Assembly: GCA_023254755.1 (NCBI GenBank)
Contig: JALRKU010000391.1
Location: 1-9,541 of the forward strand
Length of the DNA: 9,541 nucleotides
Source of the DNA: Aeromicrobium sp.
GTDB lineage: Bacteria > Actinomycetota > Actinomycetes > Propionibacteriales > Nocardioidaceae
Direction of reading: 5' to 3'
Made by a program: the position numbers and the translations under genes. Of the stretch, positions 1-5,461 are shown piece by piece. Every line of letters starts with the position of its first letter. Positions within the stretch are counted from its first letter, which is position 1. The notes below the pieces were generated by a model. The model searched no databases. It was not told the origin of the DNA and worked only from the letters and a program-made list of their open reading frames with translations.

Positions 1-285
1 GTCGATCTTGGGGCGGAGCTTCATCTCCTTGATGACGGTGTTCGTCTGGGTCCGCCGGGACTCACGGGCCTTCTGGGCGTTCTCGTACTTGAACTTGCCG
101 TAGTCCATGAGCCGGCACACCGGCGGACGGGCCGTGGGAGCAACCTCGACCAGGTCGAGATCGGCTTCTGCAGCCAGTCGGAGGGCATCCTCGATGCGGA
201 CGATGCCCACCTGCTCTCCGCCGGGACCGACGAGTCGCACCTCGGGGACGCGAATGCGGTCGTTGACGCGCAGTTCTGTGGTGAT
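1..285 (-). CDS. infC: Translation initiation factor IF-3, N-terminal part (runs off left edge)
   Basis: IF-3 binds the 30S subunit, prevents premature 50S joining and rejects non-canonical start codons. The 95 codons visible give the IF-3 N-terminal domain (RVNDRIRVPEVRLVG near residues 6-20, DLDLVEVAP at 42-50, PPVCRLMDYGKFKYE around 54-68) and the linker into the C-terminal domain (VIKEMKLRPKID at the edge). The C-terminal domain lies beyond base 1. I place the start at an ATC codon (285-283), 4 nt after a perfect AGGAGG (295-290). There is no ATG nearby, and non-AUG starts are a known hallmark of infC that allows IF-3 autoregulation. The only other in-frame candidate is a GTG at 315-313, which would put the AGGAGG inside the coding region; an in-frame TGA at 351-349 bars anything longer. 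infC is usually followed by rpmI and rplT, which would be off the left side. The family call is very secure; the start is fairly secure. Confidence 0.96.
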   Translation of the reverse strand, partial: MTTELRVNDRIRVPEVRLVGPGGEQVGIVRIEDALRLAAEADLDLVEVAPTARPPVCRLMDYGKFKYENAQKARESRRTQTNTVIKEMKLRPKID

Positions 286-295
286 GGATCCTCCT
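283..295 (-). promoter_or_regulatory. infC ribosome binding site with rare ATC start codon
   Basis: On the minus strand a full AGGAGG (295-290) is followed by ATCC and then the ATC start (285-283). The strong SD paired with a weak start codon fits the established IF-3 autoregulation scheme: IF-3 discriminates against initiation on its own mRNA when abundant. An N-terminus called at the upstream GTG would read ...ISGGSITTELRVND, i.e. it would translate the SD itself as SGG. Confidence 0.8.
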
Positions 296-316
296 GAGAT
301 CGGTGGTGGAGGCACG

Positions 317-347
317 AAAAATGGCCTCCGTCGAAAACGAAGGCCAC
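317..347 (-). terminator. Intrinsic terminator in the infC leader (attenuator)
   Basis: In the minus-strand transcript, GTGGCCTTCG (347-338) pairs with CGGAGGCCAT (330-321). This gives a 10-bp stem with two G-U pairs and a 7-nt loop (TTTTCGA), followed directly by a run of five T (321-317, the first of which can join the stem as a G-U pair). It sits 32 nt upstream of the infC start and downstream of the likely promoter, so it would end transcription before infC. No gene ends just upstream, so it is better explained as an attenuator than as a 3' terminator. The T run is short, but intrinsic terminators in high-GC actinobacteria often have poor U tracts. Confidence 0.65.
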
Positions 348-348
348 G

Positions 349-423
349 TCACCGATCTGCCGGACGCGTCCGGACACGATCGCGGTCGGGAACCGAGCCG
401 GTCCCGATCTGACCCCACGGCAT
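349..423 (-). CDS. Possible 24-codon leader peptide upstream of infC
   Basis: An ATG at 423 opens a short frame (MPWGQIGTGSVPDRD..., ending RPADR) that stops with TGA at 351-349, one base before the 5' arm of the terminator. A ribosome finishing here would cover that arm and could stop the hairpin forming. The frame starts just downstream of the antiterminator strand, so both competing structures would respond to its translation. Against it, there is no good Shine-Dalgarno before the ATG, and a frame this short can arise by chance in GC-rich DNA. It is in the same frame as infC, separated by the stop. The peptide is arginine-rich (5 of 24 residues) with no obvious functional motif. Tentative. 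Confidence 0.3.
   Translation of the reverse strand: MPWGQIGTGSVPDRDRVRTRPADR
361..372. repeat. Perfect 12-bp palindrome CGGACGCGTCCG inside the infC leader
   Basis: Bases 361-372 read the same on both strands. In the infC leader RNA this is a compact self-complementary element within the candidate leader-peptide frame, 10 nt before its stop codon. It could be a pausing or structural element, a protein site, or chance in GC-rich sequence. Confidence 0.3.
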
Positions 424-439
424 CTCAGCCGAGCAGGTG

Positions 440-454
440 GGAGGTGGCCTCCAC
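440..454 (-). promoter_or_regulatory. Candidate antiterminator strand in the infC leader
   Basis: The minus-strand segment GTGGAGGCCACCTCC (454-440) contains GGAGGCCAC. Its first eight bases, GGAGGCCA, recur exactly in the 3' arm of the terminator (329-322). It can therefore pair 9 bp (one G-U) with the terminator 5' arm GTGGCCTTC (347-339), in competition with the terminator. It can also fold on itself (GGAGG-CCA-CCTCC, or GTGG-AGG-CCAC), which would free the terminator. The pairings are seen in the sequence; the switching role is inferred. Confidence 0.45.
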
Positions 455-464
455 TTCACCCTCC

Positions 465-473
465 ACCCTACCA
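465..473 (-). promoter_or_regulatory. Candidate infC promoter (extended -10)
   Basis: The minus strand reads TGG-TAGGGT (473-465), a TANNNT -10 box with an upstream TG as in extended -10 promoters. No convincing -35 lies 17-18 nt upstream. Transcription would start near 458-456, just before the antiterminator strand at 454, giving a leader of about 170 nt. Its position exactly at the 5' edge of the leader structures supports it. Confidence 0.4.
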
Positions 474-594
474 GCCCTCGGAGGGCGGGCGAAATCGGCG
501 CTGCGAGCGCCCCGCGACGCCCGAGCACCCACCTGTCACGCCGGTGAAACACGTCCGACGCCGACCGGAAAAGTCACGAGCGCACGATCGGATC

Positions 595-1599
595 ATGAAG
601 TGGCGCGTGCGGACGACGTTGGCCGATCGGCCGGGCATCCTGGCCGACCTCGCCCACGCCTGCGGCGCGGCAGGGGTCAACATCGACTCGATGCAGGTGT
701 TCGTCACGGGCGACACCGTCACCGACGAGCTGCTGGTCGACGTGCCTCCGGGCTGGACCGACGTCGCCGTCGCGCAGCTGTTCACCGAGGCCGGTGGCGT
801 CGACGTCGCCGTCACCCGGGTCGCCGACGACGACGAGACCGACGCGACCACGCGCTACCTGCGGGGCCTGCACGAGGTCCTCGAGGACGGGCGCGACGTC
901 GAGGAGGTGCTCGCCGAGCTGCTGCACGTCGGGCCGCCCGACGTCGCGGACTACGCGGGCCACGACGTCCTCGACCTGACCCGCCGCAACGGGACCGTGC
1001 TGCGGATCAGCCGCGCGGTGCCGTTCACGCCGATCGAGCGGGCCAGGGCCCAGGCCCTGGTGTCCCTGGTCAGCGATCCCGCGGCCGACGTGCCGACCCT
1101 GGTGCCCACGCGGAACCACCCGCTGCCGATCGTCCGGCCGGCCACCCTGTCCGATGCCGAGGCGGTCGCCCGGCTGCACGAGCGCTGCAGCGTCGAGACC
1201 CTGTACCACCGCTACCAGGTGCCGCTCCAGCTGCCGATGTCGTCGCGGATGGCGCGCCGCCTGGTCGCTCCCGACACGGGCCTCGCCCTGCTGGTGCAGG
1301 TGGGCCTCGACGTCGTCGGCCACGGGATCCTCCAGCAGGTCGACGAGCTGTGGACCTTCCAGCTGCTGATCGAGGACGCCTGGCAGGGTCACGGACTCGG
1401 CACGGTGCTGGTCAAGCAGGCCGCAGGGCGCGCGAAGGGACTCGGTGCCGAGCGCCTCACGTTCGTCACGGCCGGCTCCAACGACAACCTGCTGAAGGCC
1501 GTGGGCAACGCCGGCTTCATGGCGCGCGTCGAGCGTCACGACGGCAACGTGCACATCACGGTGCCGTTGTCGGCGATCCGCGCGATCGCGGCGGGCTGA
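595..1599 (+). CDS. ACT-domain GNAT acetyltransferase (probable protein lysine acetyltransferase)
   Basis: A 334-residue two-domain protein. Residues 3-78 form an ACT domain with the ligand-site signature LADRPGILADLAH, where G14 is the usual turn glycine. ACT domains bind amino acids. Residues 85-175 are a less recognisable linker. Residues 178-334 are a GNAT domain with the acetyl-CoA pyrophosphate loop QGHGLG (264-269). SVETLYHRYQ (199-208) resembles the segment found in Pat-type protein acetyltransferases. Actinomycete ACT-GNAT enzymes are known whose protein acetylation activity responds to amino acids, so control of metabolic enzymes by amino-acid status is likely here; the ligand and target cannot be read from sequence. 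I chose ATG 595 over an in-frame GTG at 544 because the ACT domain begins right after it, though neither start has a strong SD. The gene is transcribed away from infC and converges on the SseB gene with a 4-nt gap. Confidence 0.85.
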   Translation: MKWRVRTTLADRPGILADLAHACGAAGVNIDSMQVFVTGDTVTDELLVDVPPGWTDVAVAQLFTEAGGVDVAVTRVADDDETDATTRYLRGLHEVLEDGRDVEEVLAELLHVGPPDVADYAGHDVLDLTRRNGTVLRISRAVPFTPIERARAQALVSLVSDPAADVPTLVPTRNHPLPIVRPATLSDAEAVARLHERCSVETLYHRYQVPLQLPMSSRMARRLVAPDTGLALLVQVGLDVVGHGILQQVDELWTFQLLIEDAWQGHGLGTVLVKQAAGRAKGLGAERLTFVTAGSNDNLLKAVGNAGFMARVERHDGNVHITVPLSAIRAIAAG

Positions 1600-1603
1600 T
1601 TCC

Positions 1604-2083
1604 TCAGACGACCCAGGCGGGCCCGTCGGGGGTCCGCAGCAGCCGGTGCCCGTCGGCCAGGTGGTGCAGGTCGTCGGTCTCGACGACCGTGAACCCCGGC
1701 GCCCCCAGGTCCAGCAGCAGCGCCGACGCCTGCTCGTCGAGCGCAGCCCGGGCGGCGTCGCCGCCCAGGACGGGCACGGGGCGCGCCGCGGGGTTCCAGG
1801 CCTCGAGCGTGGCCACGCTGGAGAAGGCCAGCAGCGCGACGCGGCCGTCGGCACCGGTCATCAGCACCGCCGCCATGTCGGCGCTCTTGTCGCTGCCGTC
1901 GGTGGCCCGCTCCCCCAGCACGGGCACGATCGGCACGAACACCCGGACCTGCGGCAGCGCCGCCAGCACCCCGACGTCGTCGCCGCCCGCAGCGGCCTCG
2001 AGCGCGGCGACGAGCTGGGGGGCGGCACGGCCGTCGTCGTCGGGGAACTGAGGCTCGGCCAGCGAGCGGGGATGGTCGCTCAT
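1604..2083 (-). CDS. SseB N-terminal domain protein of unknown function
   Basis: 159 residues. The central part (VRVFVPIVPVLGE about 46-58, then AAVLMTGADGRVALLAFSSV and WNPAARPVPV) matches the SseB protein N-terminal domain pattern common in actinobacteria: a short beta-rich module whose tracts were first noted in enteric SseB, with no assigned activity. There is no signal peptide or membrane segment, so it is probably cytosolic. The ATG at 2083 overlaps the stop of the upstream PH-domain gene as ATGA, and there is no separate SD, so translation is probably coupled. It is the last gene of the minus-strand block and ends 4 nt from the end of the convergent acetyltransferase gene, with no terminator visible between them. 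The function is not known. Confidence 0.75.
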   Translation of the reverse strand: MSDHPRSLAEPQFPDDDGRAAPQLVAALEAAAGGDDVGVLAALPQVRVFVPIVPVLGERATDGSDKSADMAAVLMTGADGRVALLAFSSVATLEAWNPAARPVPVLGGDAARAALDEQASALLLDLGAPGFTVVETDDLHHLADGHRLLRTPDGPAWVV

Positions 2084-2508
2084 CGCGACGCGTCGAGGCG
2101 ACGGACCAGCTCGTCGACCGCGGCCCGGGCGACCGGACCGTCGGATCCCTGGATCGCGAACAGCATGATCCGGTCGTCGTCGGTCGTCACCAGCGTCGGC
2201 CACGGCGCGCCGCGGTTCATCGAGAAGCCCTCGACCCGCGACCACCCGACGTCGTGGCTGCGGTAGCCGTTGACCACGTGCACCCCCGCGCCGTCGGCCC
2301 GCACCCGACTGCGACCCACGCCGTGCAGCAGCGCGAGCGTCGCGCCGAGCACCAGCCCCAGCGTGATGAGCTCGGAGACCGAGAACGTGATGTCGTCGGG
2401 CAGCGCGTAGCCGATCACGACCGTGACGGCCACCAGCGCGACCGCGACGGCGTAGGCGACGACGCGCGCGCCACCGGGACGCCACGTGACGGTGTCGGGG
2501 CTGCTCAC
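2080..2508 (-). CDS. Small membrane protein with bacterial PH-like domain
   Basis: 142 residues starting at GTG 2508, 2 nt after the hisG stop. Two hydrophobic helices (about 16-34 and 45-64) form a hairpin anchor and are followed by a cytosolic module (about 68-138): VRADGAGVHVVNGYRSHDVG, WSRVEGFSM, PWPTLVTTDDDRIMLFAIQG and a C-terminal helix. This layout matches the bacterial PH-like family (bPH_6, related to the mycobacterial low-molecular-weight antigen CFP6). The molecular role of the family is unknown. It shares ATGA with the downstream SseB gene, so the two are probably made in step. An upstream extension into hisG is open but has no family support. The domain call is from remembered pattern and is moderately sure. 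Confidence 0.72.
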   Translation of the reverse strand: MSSPDTVTWRPGGARVVAYAVAVALVAVTVVIGYALPDDITFSVSELITLGLVLGATLALLHGVGRSRVRADGAGVHVVNGYRSHDVGWSRVEGFSMNRGAPWPTLVTTDDDRIMLFAIQGSDGPVARAAVDELVRRLDASR

Positions 2509-2510
2509 GA

Positions 2511-3356
2511 TCAGATCCGGCACGACAGGATGTCGGTCACGAGGATGCCGCGGGCACCGAGCCCGAAGAGCTCGTCCATGACCTTCTGGGCGGTGTCGCG
2601 CGGCACCATCGACCGCACCGCGACCCACCCCTCGCGATGGAGCGGCGACACGGTCGGCGACTCGATGCCGGGCGTCAGCTGCACCGCTCGCTCGACGTTC
2701 TCGACCCTGATGTCGTAGTCCATCATCACGTAGGTGCGAGCGACGATGACGCTGTCGAGCCGCCGCTTGAACACCTCGAACGCGCTGGGCGGCTCGGCTC
2801 CGCCCCGTGTGATGAGCACGGCCTCGGACGACAGCAGCGGCTCGCCGAACACCTCGAGGTCGGCCTGGCGCAGGGTGCTGCCGGTCTCGACGACGTCGGC
2901 GATCGCGTCGGCGACACCCAGACGGATCGACGACTCGACCGCGCCGTCGAGGCGCACGACCTCGGCCGCGATGCCACGGTCGGCGAGGAACGGCTGCACG
3001 ATCCCGGGGTAGGACGTCGCGATCCGCTTGCCGCCGAGCTGCGCCAGGTCCGACATCGTGCCGGTCGGCGCCGCGAACCGGAAGGTCGACGAGCCGAAGC
3101 CGAGCGCCGTGTTCTCGGCCGCGGGAGCACCGGAGTCGAGCAGCAGGTCACGCCCCGTGATGCCGGCGTCGAGCGTGCCCTCGCCGACGTAGATGGCGAT
3201 GTCGCGGGGGCGGAGGTAGAAGAACTCGACGTCGTTCTCGGGGTCGAGGGTGACGAGGTCCTTGGGGTTGCGTCGCTGGCGGTAGCCCGCCTCGGTCAGC
3301 ATCTGGGTGGCCGCCTCGGCCAGCGCGCCCTTGTTGGGGACGGCGATCTTGAGCAT
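2511..3356 (-). CDS. hisG: ATP phosphoribosyltransferase, long regulatory form
   Basis: Catalyses ATP + PRPP to phosphoribosyl-ATP, the committed and feedback-controlled first step of histidine synthesis. At 281 residues it is the long form that carries its own regulatory domain, so no HisZ partner is needed. The N-terminus MLKIAVPNKGAL is typical. Two periplasmic-binding-like catalytic lobes run to about 205, with the PRPP loop DVVETGSTLRQADLE at 154-168. The ACT-like C-terminal domain that binds histidine in relatives covers about 206-281. Start ATG 3356 has a good SD (GAGGAA, 3369-3364, 7-nt spacing); a TTG at 3377 is in frame but upstream of that SD. It follows hisE after a 90-nt gap and is followed after 2 nt by the PH-domain gene. 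The other his genes are not in this window. Confidence 0.97.
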   Translation of the reverse strand: MLKIAVPNKGALAEAATQMLTEAGYRQRRNPKDLVTLDPENDVEFFYLRPRDIAIYVGEGTLDAGITGRDLLLDSGAPAAENTALGFGSSTFRFAAPTGTMSDLAQLGGKRIATSYPGIVQPFLADRGIAAEVVRLDGAVESSIRLGVADAIADVVETGSTLRQADLEVFGEPLLSSEAVLITRGGAEPPSAFEVFKRRLDSVIVARTYVMMDYDIRVENVERAVQLTPGIESPTVSPLHREGWVAVRSMVPRDTAQKVMDELFGLGARGILVTDILSCRI

Positions 3357-3373
3357 GGGATGGTTCCTCGGAG

Positions 3374-3439
3374 TCAACGGACGGTCAGGTCGGCGAAGGC
3401 ACGGGACGCGGCGACGTGGTGGCAGAGCACGCAGGTCAC
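3374..3439 (-). CDS. Possible 21-codon ORF with CxxCHH in the hisE-hisG gap
   Basis: GTG at 3439 opens MTCVLCHHVAASRAF... and ends with TGA at 3376-3374, filling most of the 90 nt between hisE and hisG. The CxxCHH cluster looks metal- or heme-like, but the frame is very short and no clear SD precedes it. The gap is longer than the other junctions in this block, which is the only other reason to note it. It is probably chance. Confidence 0.1.
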   Translation of the reverse strand: MTCVLCHHVAASRAFADLTVR

Positions 3440-3446
3440 CGGCCCG

Positions 3447-3710
3447 TCACAGATGCGCGTAGACGTCGTCGAGCGAGATGCCGGCGGCCAGCATCATGAC
3501 CTGCGCGTGGTAGAGCAGCTGGCTGAGCTCCTCCGCGGTGCGCTCGGGGCCCTCGTGCTCCGCGGCCATCCACGACTCGGCGGCCTCCTCGACCAGCTTC
3601 TTGCCGATCGCGTGCACGCCGGCGTCGAGCTCGGCGACGGTGCGCGAGCCCTCGGGGCGGCGAGCGGCCTTGTCGGCGAGCTCGGCGAACAGGTCGTCGA
3701 AGGTCTTCAT
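3447..3710 (-). CDS. hisE: Phosphoribosyl-ATP pyrophosphatase
   Basis: Hydrolyses phosphoribosyl-ATP to phosphoribosyl-AMP and pyrophosphate, the second step of histidine synthesis, using the HisG product. 87 residues is the usual length for the stand-alone HisE of actinobacteria. It is an all-alpha MazG-like protein: GKKLVEEAAESWMAAEHE (36-53) supplies the metal-binding glutamates, and AEELSQLLYHAQVMM (59-73) is the second metal helix, ending with DDVYAHL. The SQ in this helix, where many bacteria have AD, is also what I recall from the mycobacterial protein, so it is a lineage trait and not damage. Start ATG 3710 has no SD. A TAGACT box lies 10 nt before it and may give a very short leader. 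It is 24 nt after ribH and thus the first non-riboflavin gene of the run. Confidence 0.95.
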   Translation of the reverse strand: MKTFDDLFAELADKAARRPEGSRTVAELDAGVHAIGKKLVEEAAESWMAAEHEGPERTAEELSQLLYHAQVMMLAAGISLDDVYAHL

Positions 3711-3720
3711 GGCGGAGCCG

Positions 3721-3726
3721 AGTCTA
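3721..3726 (-). promoter_or_regulatory. Candidate internal promoter -10 for hisE-hisG
   Basis: The minus strand reads TAGACT (3726-3721), 10 nt before the hisE ATG and 8 nt after the ribH stop. The 9-mer TAGACTCGG is identical to the one at the predicted start of the riboflavin operon (7339-7331). No clear -35 was seen. If used, it gives an almost leaderless hisE mRNA and frees the his genes from the FMN riboswitch. Confidence 0.35.
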
Positions 3727-3734
3727 TCGGCCCG

Positions 3735-4205
3735 TCACCGAAGGCCCGACAGCACGGTCCGGGTGCCGAGCGCGGCCTCGACGGCCTCGCGGCCCTTGTC
3801 CTCCGCCGAGCCGGGCAGGCCGGCGCGGTCGAGGGCCTGCTCCTCGGTGTCACAGGTCAGCAGACCGAAGCCGACCGGCACCCCGGTGTCGAGGGCGACC
3901 CGTGCCAGGCCGTCCGTTGCCGCCGCGGAGACGTACTCGAAGTGCGGGGTACCGCCACGGATGATGACGCCGAGGGCGATCACCGCGTCGAAGCCGGCGC
4001 GAGCGCAGGCCTGGGCGATCAGCGGCAGCTCGAACGACCCGGGAGCACGAACCAGCTCGACGTCGGTGACACCGGCGTCGTCCAGCGCGTTCCGCGCACC
4101 GGCGATCAGCCCGTCCATGACCTCGGTGTGCCAGCTCGACGCGACGACGGCGACCCGGGCGCCGCGTCCGTCGACCGTGAGGGTGGGCGCTCCGTGACCG
4201 CTCAT
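3735..4205 (-). CDS. ribH: 6,7-dimethyl-8-ribityllumazine synthase
   Basis: Condenses 5-amino-6-ribitylaminouracil with 3,4-dihydroxy-2-butanone 4-phosphate to give 6,7-dimethyl-8-ribityllumazine, the penultimate step of riboflavin synthesis; relatives form pentamers or 60-mer capsids. 156 residues, normal length. Landmarks: SSWH (23-26, aromatic residue stacking on the substrate), RAPGSFELP (53-61), GVIIRGGTPHFEYV (79-92) with catalytic H88, LLTCDTEEQALDRAG (115-129) with the phosphate-site R127, and DKGREA (136-141). The start ATG 4205 overlaps the ribBA stop as ATGA and has a full AGGAGG 7 nt upstream within ribBA, so translation is coupled. hisE follows 24 nt later. Confidence 0.97.
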   Translation of the reverse strand: MSGHGAPTLTVDGRGARVAVVASSWHTEVMDGLIAGARNALDDAGVTDVELVRAPGSFELPLIAQACARAGFDAVIALGVIIRGGTPHFEYVSAAATDGLARVALDTGVPVGFGLLTCDTEEQALDRAGLPGSAEDKGREAVEAALGTRTVLSGLR

Positions 4206-5461
4206 GCGAGGTCCTCCTGCGTCAGGTCGCTGAGGTCCGGCAGGTCGTGACCCATGCGCTCGGCCTTGGTCTGCAGGTACCGCAGGTTGTCGGCGGTCGG
4301 CCGGATCACGACGGGCAGCCGCTCGGCCACCTTCACGCCGTACTGCTCCAGCTGCTCGCTCTTGTCGGGGTTGTTGGTCATCAGGCGCACCGTCGTGATG
4401 CCGAGGTCGCGCAGGATCTGGGCGCCCGCCGCGTAGTCCCGCTCGTCCTCGCCGAAGCCGAGCGTCAGGTTCGCGTCGACGGTGTCCTGGCCCTGGTCCT
4501 GCAGCTCGTAGGCCTGCAGCTTGTGGAGCAGCCCGATCCCTCGACCCTCGTGCCCCCGCAGGTACACGACGACACCGGCACCGGCCTCGGTGACGGCGGC
4601 GAGGGACGCCTCGAGCTGCGGGCCGCAGTCGCAGCGGCGCGACCCGAACACGTCGCCCGTCAGGCACTCCGAGTGCAGACGCACCAGCACCTCTCCCCCG
4701 CCGTCGGCGACGGCGCCGACGTCGCCGTGGACGAGGGTGACGTGCTCGGAGCCGTCGATCCGGTCGCGGTAGCCGTGCGCCGTGAAGTCGCCGAACTCGG
4801 TCGGCAGACGCGTCGTGGCCAGCCGGTCCACCTGGCTCTCGTGCAGTCGCAGGTACACCTGCAGGTCCTCGATCGAGACCAGCGCGAGCCCGTGCTCGTC
4901 GGCGAACTCCCGCAGCTCGGGCAGGCGGCGCAGGGTGCCGTCGTCGTGGAGCACCTCGCCGATGACGCCGACCGGCGTCAGGCCCGCGAGTCGGGCGAAG
5001 TCCACGGCCGCCTCGGTGTGGCCGGGTCGCTCGAGCACTCCACCGGGCTTGGCCCGCAGCGGCACGATGTGTCCGGGCTGCACGATCTCGAACGGCTCGG
5101 TCGCCGAGTCGGCCAGCACGCGGCACGTGCGGGCGCGATCGGTGGCCGAGATGCCGGTCGTCACGCCGTCGCGGGCGTCGATCGAGACGGTGTAGGCCGT
5201 GCGCAGCTTGTCGCGGTTGTGCGGCGTCATCAGCGGGATGGCCAGGCGGTCGAGGATCTCGCCCACCGCGGGCGCGCAGATCAGACCGCTGGAGTAGCGG
5301 ACGAGGAACGCCATCAGCTCGGGCGTCGACTTGCTCGCCGCGAAGATGATGTCGCCCTCGTTCTCGCGGTTCTCGTCGTCGACGACCACGATCGCCTTGC
5401 CCGAGCGGATGTCGTCGATCGCCCGCTCGATGCTGTCGAGCCGGATGCTGCTGTCACTCAT
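4202..5461 (-). CDS. ribBA: Bifunctional 3,4-dihydroxy-2-butanone 4-phosphate synthase / GTP cyclohydrolase II
   Basis: 419 residues, two enzymes in one chain supplying both starting branches of riboflavin synthesis. Residues 1-205 are RibB (ribulose 5-phosphate to dihydroxybutanone phosphate and formate) with the acidic Mg site DDENRENEGD (28-37) and PGHTEA (146-151). Residues 210-410 are RibA (GTP to the diaminopyrimidine, formate and pyrophosphate) with zinc ligands C266, C277 and C279 (HSECLTGD, RRCDCG), GHEGRGIGL (303-311) and MTNNPDK (361-367). All key residues I know are present in both halves, so both activities should be intact. Start ATG 5461 has SD AAGGGAG at 6-nt spacing. It overlaps the ribE end by 8 nt and ribH by 4 nt. 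Its RibB substrate is also the substrate of Rpe, encoded upstream. Confidence 0.97.
   Translation of the reverse strand: MSDSSIRLDSIERAIDDIRSGKAIVVVDDENRENEGDIIFAASKSTPELMAFLVRYSSGLICAPAVGEILDRLAIPLMTPHNRDKLRTAYTVSIDARDGVTTGISATDRARTCRVLADSATEPFEIVQPGHIVPLRAKPGGVLERPGHTEAAVDFARLAGLTPVGVIGEVLHDDGTLRRLPELREFADEHGLALVSIEDLQVYLRLHESQVDRLATTRLPTEFGDFTAHGYRDRIDGSEHVTLVHGDVGAVADGGGEVLVRLHSECLTGDVFGSRRCDCGPQLEASLAAVTEAGAGVVVYLRGHEGRGIGLLHKLQAYELQDQGQDTVDANLTLGFGEDERDYAAGAQILRDLGITTVRLMTNNPDKSEQLEQYGVKVAERLPVVIRPTADNLRYLQTKAERMGHDLPDLSDLTQEDLA

Noticed and set aside
474..511. Two short perfect inverted repeats (GCCCTC-G-GAGGGC at 474-486; GGCGCT-GCG-AGCGCC at 497-511) as terminators or operators
   Set aside because: Neither has a T run on either strand and no gene ends there. 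Short GC palindromes are frequent by chance here. Their place just upstream of the infC promoter is worth remembering only if conserved.
544..594. Upstream GTG start adding 17 residues to the ACT-GNAT protein
   Set aside because: The added residues are basic and outside the ACT domain, with no SD; ATG 595 sits directly before the domain. Not fully excluded.
303..2051. Long plus-strand open frame of about 580 codons overlapping the ACT-GNAT gene and the SseB gene
   Set aside because: Its product is Arg/Ala/Pro-rich with no domain. It is the off-frame shadow of high-GC coding DNA on both strands.
3357..3377. TTG 3377 as hisG start
   Set aside because: The good SD GAGGAA lies downstream of it and the family N-terminus begins at MLKIAVPNKG.
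2637..4250. Long plus-strand frame opposite hisG, hisE and ribH
   Set aside because: It lies antisense to three clear enzymes; composition is typical of the GC3 mirror frame.
3735..5126. Continuous minus-strand frame joining an Arg-rich stretch to ribH
   Set aside because: The part upstream of 4205 is the off-frame of ribBA; the true ribH start is the ATGA overlap with AGGAGG.
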